A stretch of DNA of 7,745 nt, from assembly GCA_017354595.1 (NCBI GenBank), contig JAFMQQ010000129.1, positions 1-7,745 on the forward strand. Direction: 5' to 3'. Shown here one piece after another: positions 6,401-7,745 of the stretch. Source of the stretch: Micromonosporaceae bacterium. GTDB lineage: Bacteria; Actinomycetota; Actinomycetes; Mycobacteriales; Micromonosporaceae. A program made the translations under genes and the position numbers. The notes under the pieces were generated by a model. The model saw nothing but the letters and a program-made list of their open reading frames with translations, made no database searches and had not been told where the DNA came from. Position 1 is the first letter of the stretch, and each line of letters begins with the position of its first letter.

Positions 6401-7745
6401 CTTCGTACACGACCCGCTCACCGGCCGGGTGACCGTACTCGACCTGGAGAGCATGCACGCCTCGATGGACGCGTCCGGCCGGCCGGTCGGCATCGCCGCG
6501 CTCGATGTGGGCATCTTCGAGCAGGTCGTCTCGGCGTTCGCACACAACTTCGACGTGGCGCCGCTGCTGCCGCGGCTGCGGGCCGAGTTCCTCGCCGGGT
6601 ACCAGGAGGCGGGCGGTGCGCCGCTGACCCGGGAGGCGCTGGCCTACTACCGGGCCAGCGGCCTGGGGCTGGCGCTGCACGGCACCCGGCGGATGCTCTT
6701 CGGTGAGGCGCCGCTTGAGCCGGGGGTGACCCGGGAGAGCCTGACCCTGCGGGCGCACCAGCAGCTGACCGAGTTCAGGCGGGTGGTCGAGCTGCACGAC
6801 CGGCCACCCGGCCACCCGGAGCAGCCATTGGTCGGCGGCGCGGTCGGCGGGCCGGAGTTCGAGCCGCGGACGCTGCGGGAGCTGCGCGAGGTGGGTCAGG
6901 AGATCGCCGGGGAGCAGCTTCGGAATGCGCGGGATCTGCTCGGCGACCCGAAGTACTGGTTCGCGAAGGTGTACCACTACGTGACGGTGAACGAGCTGCG
7001 GGCGGTGGACGCCGGGACGTACCAGTACCCGACGATGAAGCTGCGCGAGGTGGTCGCCTTCCACGAGACGTACCAACGCAGCCTGACCGCCTGGATGGCC
7101 GGCCGGCACGACGTGGTGGAGCCGAACTGGCGGATCGCCTTCGGCGCCGCCGAGTCCGCGCGGGATCCGGTCTGGTGGCGGCCGGGGTCGATGGATGTGC
7201 TGGCCGCGATGCTGCCGTCGATGCAGTCGCACATCCGGTTCGACCTGGCCCGCGCCATCGCCGCGGTCTACGAGGAGCACTACGCCTCACTCGGCATGGG
7301 GCTGGGCGAGTTCGCCGCCGACTTCGAAGGGATGCAGCCGGTCTTCGAACGGGCCCAGGCCGACCTGCTGCCGGAGATCCAGGAGAAGACCGGCCTGATC
7401 GATCCCGGCCGGTACGGCTGGGCGCAGCAGATCGGGATGCGGGTCATCTTCGATGTACCGCAGGAGCGGGCTCGCGTGTGGCAGAAGGCACTGGAGATCG
7501 TCCAGGCACACCGCGACGGGCTGGCCACCCAGCCGGAGGTACAGCAGCGGCTGGAGCGGTACAGCCGCGGCGCGCACCCGCTGAACTGGAGCTCGGATTT
7601 CCGGGTCAACGGGGAACTGATCCGGGACTACGACTGGAACAACCAACCGCACCCAGGCGACGCGCGACCCGGGCTGCCCGCGCCGGCCGGACCGCAGGCC
7701 CCCGCCGGCGGGCATCGCGGCGGGGGTGGGCACGACGGTGGTGGC
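3..7745 (+). CDS. Giant multidomain protein, partial at both ends; contains repeat modules, APH-like kinase and DUF5995-like domain
   Basis: The forward frame starting at base 3 is open through the last base: 2581 codons without a stop. Codons end overwhelmingly in G or C and the translation has alternating helical, beta and linker segments, unlike the Arg/Pro/Ser-rich product of every other frame. Neither start nor stop is in the window, and no ribosome binding site or change of coding character marks a start near the left edge. Domain order: helical N-terminal part (1-163), mixed part (160-286), five related beta/alpha modules (about 315-1317) with hydrophobic stretches, helical region (1388-1700), SGISGT/DHSLYE domain (1720-1843), kinase-like domain (1926-2264), DUF5995-like domain (2292-2462), Pro/Gly-rich tail. 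There is no cysteine and about 30 lysines. I do not recognise the full-length family. A large secreted or cell-envelope protein, possibly toxin-like, is the best inference; an unusual intracellular scaffold cannot be excluded. Confidence 0.93.
480..860 (+). other. Mixed beta/alpha segment before the repeat modules
   Basis: Residues 160-286. It opens with a probable beta hairpin (FSVAGFQRTPDGGHRLVVLE, 166-185), followed by two helices (about 206-240) and a second run of strands (LTVEYRRVEVEVD, 243-255). It ends in a Pro-rich turn, SLPPPTG (280-286). The strand-helix-strand order weakly resembles the five modules downstream, so it may be a sixth, more diverged copy or a capping domain. No catalytic motif is visible. 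Confidence 0.3.
945..1169 (+). repeat. Beta/alpha repeat module 1 (protein-level)
   Basis: Residues 315-389. The strand IARVTV leads to a second strand at YQLEI (337-341), then FTVTVD (350-355) and HHIEVSHTV (361-369), closed by the helix AGIERLLARAIGHA (376-389). The shared pattern with modules 2-5 is: Tyr-containing strand, strand F-x-V/h-x-V, strand h-x-F/I-x-h-x-V, short turn, then a helix with Ala and Ile/Leu spaced three to four residues. Unlike modules 2-5, it is not followed by a clear hydrophobic stretch; FFGLHGGRLGG (404-414) is the nearest equivalent. The relationship is at protein-pattern level only. Confidence 0.4.
1170..1604 (+). other. Spacer between modules 1 and 2
   Basis: Residues 390-534. 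It starts with a Gly-rich turn, then charged helices (about 431-475, with regular Glu/His/Arg/Leu) and a Pro/Arg-rich loop, and ends in the extended approach to module 2. A VWWR tetrapeptide lies at 503-506. No known domain or active-site motif is recognised. Confidence 0.3.
1605..1853 (+). repeat. Beta/alpha repeat module 2 (protein-level)
   Basis: Residues 535-617. A Tyr-containing strand (GKVYYQID, 536-543) is followed by PFTVEVR (554-560), GVAEFHGTL (567-575) and HFELVVDRG (579-587), then the helix ARFEAALKDTFAAKILQQAA (597-616). The segment HFELVV plus the terminal helix lines up with HHIEVS in module 1, GQFDLIV in module 4 and VTFAIRV in module 5. It has one more strand than the others, so it is the longest copy. 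Confidence 0.4.
1920..2003 (+). other. Hydrophobic helical stretch after module 2
   Basis: Residues 640-667, beginning ATMLGVAHVLASEVL and continuing to SSLVDIAT. It is rich in Ala, Val and Leu but broken by Glu652, Lys657 and Asp665, so it is more likely a buried or amphipathic helix pair than a membrane span. It occupies the same place after its module as the stretches after modules 3, 4 and 5. Confidence 0.35.
2193..2231 (+). repeat. X-Pro dipeptide linker encoded by a hexamer repeat
   Basis: Residues 731-743 read PAPHPHPDPHPVP, with proline at every second position. At DNA level, bases 2202-2225 are four tandem copies of a six-base unit, three cacccg and one gacccg. Alternating X-Pro runs form stiff extended spacers in other proteins (TonB is the standard example). 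Here it separates the helices after module 2 from the start of module 3. Confidence 0.7.
2331..2570 (+). repeat. Beta/alpha repeat module 3 (protein-level)
   Basis: Residues 777-856. It starts with YRLSVKG (785-791), which pairs with YRVTLKG of module 5. Strands follow at ARVVVER (798-804), KQIEVRFA (809-816) and IQLRVPPEL (820-828), then the helix DLQAALREALGEAARRQ (834-850). The helix just upstream (VRQQIHQIDRQLS, 754-766) also matches the lead-in of module 5 (LHQQLGDMPRQATV), so the repeated unit is larger than the beta core. Confidence 0.5.
2637..2735 (+). other. Hydrophobic stretch after module 3
   Basis: Residues 879-911. The centre, SLAHNLGNVIVPAGAA (884-899), is uncharged apart from histidine but only about 16 residues long, and is flanked by Glu883 and Arg900. 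Too short for a confident membrane span. A charged helix follows (RMQDLADLRERFDAAE, 914-929). Confidence 0.35.
2907..2954 (+). other. Ala/Pro-rich linker before module 4
   Basis: Residues 969-984, PAAPAPAAVASHPAAV: low complexity, without charge, between the helices after module 3 and the lead-in helix of module 4. It reads as an interdomain linker. Confidence 0.55.
3048..3263 (+). repeat. Beta/alpha repeat module 4 (protein-level)
   Basis: Residues 1016-1087. The lead-in VARSVYKSDRLGFKYDVQIR (1016-1035) matches VARVTDAEHTYRVTL of module 5 with a short insertion. Strands follow at VTPVAHRV (1046-1053) and QFDLIVNTD (1057-1065), then the helix PAAIRHAITHIADNIMYD (1068-1085). This copy is the clearest example of the common ending: F-x-h-x-V, Asp/Pro turn, then an Ala/Ile helix. 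Confidence 0.5.
3321..3410 (+). other. Putative membrane-spanning glycine-zipper segment
   Basis: Residues 1107-1136 carry no charged side chain except one histidine and consist mainly of Gly, Ala, Val, Leu, Ile and Ser. Glycines at 1123, 1127 and 1131 form GxxxGxxxG, with a further GxxxG at 1114/1118. Arg1106 flanks one side and Arg1137/Asp1140 the other. Glycine zippers are established packing motifs of membrane helices and of some pore-forming proteins. It is the best membrane candidate in the window, but an Ala/Gly-rich buried hairpin is also possible. Confidence 0.5.
3420..3710 (+). other. Charged helical / coiled-coil segment
   Basis: Residues 1140-1236. Long helical runs with heptad-like Leu/Val spacing include LRERLGEFQEPVTELEQQV (1169-1187) and continue through RQVEQALAG. 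A second helix runs to the HQQLGD lead-in of module 5. Likely a stalk or bundle between the glycine-zipper segment and module 5. Confidence 0.45.
3717..3953 (+). repeat. Beta/alpha repeat module 5 (protein-level)
   Basis: Residues 1239-1317. YRVTLKG (1248-1254) matches YRLSVKG of module 3. Strands follow at TFTFEVRP (1261-1268), LAVHRV (1276-1281) and VTFAIRVDP (1285-1293). A Ser-Pro-Asp-Gln turn starts the helix IGQAVRGWLGTEIDRAAH (1300-1317). With module 3 this is the best-matched pair of the five. No catalytic residues stand out, so a structural or binding role is more likely than an enzymatic one. Confidence 0.5.
4008..4097 (+). other. Uncharged hydrophobic stretch after module 5
   Basis: Residues 1336-1365 lack Asp, Glu, Lys and Arg; the core AVASGTSLALYPVASAAGV spans 1340-1358. 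It is preceded by Arg1334-Asp1335 and followed by Asp1366. Length and lack of charge allow a membrane span, though many small residues and one proline make this uncertain. It sits in the same position after its module as the glycine-zipper segment. Confidence 0.4.
4164..5102 (+). other. Large all-helical region of unknown family
   Basis: Residues 1388-1700. Almost continuous predicted helix with Leu/Ala periodicity and many Glu, Arg, Gln and His. Segments include RTWEAYERLRHLEEIAAQL (1434-1452), LEQELGRQMFADPRARAA (1485-1502) and a less polar part, MVMTAVFNGVMEIHH (1558-1572). Lys1592 is its only lysine. No catalytic signature is recognised. It could be a delivery or scaffold region between the repeat modules and the enzyme-like C-terminal part. 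Confidence 0.4.
5160..5531 (+). other. Compact domain with SGISGT and DHSLYE motifs, function unknown
   Basis: Residues 1720-1843. A short aromatic section (DHPWYQEVVDGHGLPVV, 1735-1750) leads into SGISGTAGRLL (1751-1761). A helix follows, then FLHALIGWMLP (1777-1787), DHSLYELLRGAQ (1790-1801), and an Asn/Pro-containing helical end (about 1820-1840). The dense Gly/Ser loop and the DHS-x-x-E motif look like conserved positions of a real family. I have an unsupported memory of similar segments in large actinobacterial toxin-like proteins but cannot name a family. No cysteine nucleophile exists, and I see no ADP-ribosyltransferase R-S-E set. Confidence 0.4.
5532..5777 (+). other. Helical connector before the kinase
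   Basis: Residues 1844-1925. Helical segments (MLDLIDRVDAVRAQDGLLDD, 1854-1873, and HSLTDLLAAAHPGAEQRAAL, 1895-1914) with Pro-containing turns between. Probably an interdomain bundle; nothing diagnostic is seen. Confidence 0.35.
5778..6794 (+). other. Aminoglycoside-phosphotransferase-like (APH/choline kinase fold) kinase domain, catalytic residues present
   Basis: Residues 1926-2264. All core positions of the APH-type kinase fold are visible in order. The nucleotide loop region is GGESAAKGASG (1936-1946). The ATP-binding lysine is Lys1963 in GVVKVF, with its helix-C glutamate Glu1974 in FARETAGLARL. The Brenner motif HGDPHPGN (2126-2133) gives catalytic Asp2128 and metal ligand Asn2133. The second metal Asp is Asp2147 in VLDLES, replacing the DFG of protein kinases, and Asp2168 lies in ALDVG, where APH proteins keep a structural Asp. 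HADPHPGN is the UbiB form of this loop, but UbiB's KxGQ motif is absent and DLE replaces DFG, so APH-like fits better. About 340 residues is normal for the fold. The substrate (small molecule, protein or other) cannot be told from sequence. The domain is internal, flanked by a helical connector and a Pro/Gly linker. Confidence 0.82.
6795..6866 (+). other. Pro/Gly-rich linker between kinase and DUF5995-like domain
   Basis: Residues 2265-2288, from HDRPPGHPEQPLVGG to AVGGPEFEP, low complexity and turn-forming. It separates the last kinase helix from the following domain and supports treating the two as independent folds. Confidence 0.55.
6876..7388 (+). other. DUF5995-like domain
   Basis: Residues 2292-2462. 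The pattern recalls DUF5995, an actinobacterial family of unknown function. KVYHYVTVNELRAVDAGTY (2322-2340) corresponds to the family's FNRxYLxVT...xxGxF start. A Tyr and aromatic helix follows (HETYQRSLTAWMAG, 2354-2367), then SMQSHIRFDLARAI (2406-2419) where the family has GxNAHIxxDLxxAV, and DFEGMQPVFE (2440-2449) as the late DF motif. His2410 and Asp2414 are the likeliest functional residues. The match is from memory of the family pattern, not from a search. DUF5995 is usually known as a small stand-alone protein, so a fusion behind a kinase would be unusual. Confidence 0.55.
7389..7640 (+). other. Helical tail after the DUF5995-like domain
   Basis: Residues 2463-2546. Helices around PQERARVWQKALEIVQAH (2486-2503) and PEVQQRLERYSRG (2511-2523), then an aromatic/polar stretch (LNWSSDFRVNGELIRDYDWN, 2527-2546). 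It may be the end of the preceding domain. No family is recognised. Confidence 0.35.
7641..7745 (+). other. Pro- then Gly-rich hinge at the right edge
   Basis: Residues 2547-2581. Prolines at 2549, 2551, 2556, 2559, 2561, 2564 and 2567 give way to GGHRGGGGHDGGG at the very end. Low-complexity composition of this kind marks a flexible hinge. The frame is still open, so more protein follows, probably a further domain. Confidence 0.65.

Noticed and set aside
5778..6794. Eukaryotic-type Ser/Thr kinase or UbiB kinase
   Set aside because: The Brenner HGD motif with DLE in place of DFG excludes the Ser/Thr type, and the KxGQ motif of UbiB is missing; the APH type fits all positions.
1509..7181. VWWR tetrapeptide occurring twice, at residues 503-506 and 2390-2393, with near-identical DNA
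   Set aside because: Only four residues match and the surroundings differ; VWWR is cheap to repeat by chance in a chain this long.
3504..7280. A 1258-codon open frame on the minus strand
   Set aside because: It is codon-aligned with the forward gene, so it can only stop opposite TTA, CTA or TCA. Those codons are nearly absent here, and the open stretch runs exactly between the forward TCA codons at 3504 and 7287. Its product is low-complexity and has no domain logic; the forward frame carries the kinase motifs.
3..7745. MARTX-type cysteine protease or other thiol enzyme in this part of the protein
   Set aside because: No cysteine codon exists in the frame.
1..7745. RTX calcium-binding nonapeptides, Rhs/YD repeats, polyketide or peptide synthase modules
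   Set aside because: I looked for GGxGxDxxx, YDxxGR and carrier-protein GxDS-type motifs in the translated frame and found none.
1..7745. Promoters, terminators, tRNA, CRISPR or insertion sequences
   Set aside because: The window is coding throughout; no intergenic space, inverted terminal repeats, spaced direct repeats or tRNA-like arms were seen.

Overview
The window is GC-rich and has the codon pattern of a high-GC actinomycete. In the forward frame beginning at base 3, almost every codon ends in G or C, no TTA codon was seen, and only one CTA. Heavy use of Arg, Ala, Gly, Leu and of GTA-before-C loosely suggests Micromonosporaceae, but that is a guess. No RNA gene, mobile element, CRISPR array, promoter or terminator was found.

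The whole window appears to be the interior of one giant gene. The forward frame from base 3 stays open to the last base, giving 2581 codons without a stop, so both ends of the protein lie outside. Residue n in the text below begins at base 3n.

Layout: a helical N-terminal stretch (residues about 1-163) and a mixed beta/alpha stretch (about 160-286) lead into five diverged beta/alpha modules centred near residues 350, 575, 815, 1050 and 1280, spaced about 200-245 residues apart. The last four are followed by hydrophobic stretches; two of these (residues 1107-1136 and 1336-1365) are uncharged over membrane-spanning length, and one carries a glycine zipper. Next come a long helical region (about 1388-1700), a compact domain with SGISGT and DHSLYE motifs (about 1720-1843), an apparently intact aminoglycoside-phosphotransferase-like kinase (about 1926-2264), a DUF5995-like domain (about 2292-2462), and a Pro/Gly-rich hinge running off the end.

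The protein has no cysteine in 2581 residues and only about 30 lysines. Inside the kinase the only two lysines are one in the nucleotide loop and the catalytic one. The architecture (repeated modules with possible membrane segments, then internal enzyme-like domains, cysteine-free) recalls large secreted multi-effector toxins. This is inference from layout and composition: no secretion signal, protease, immunity gene or known toxin domain is visible here.
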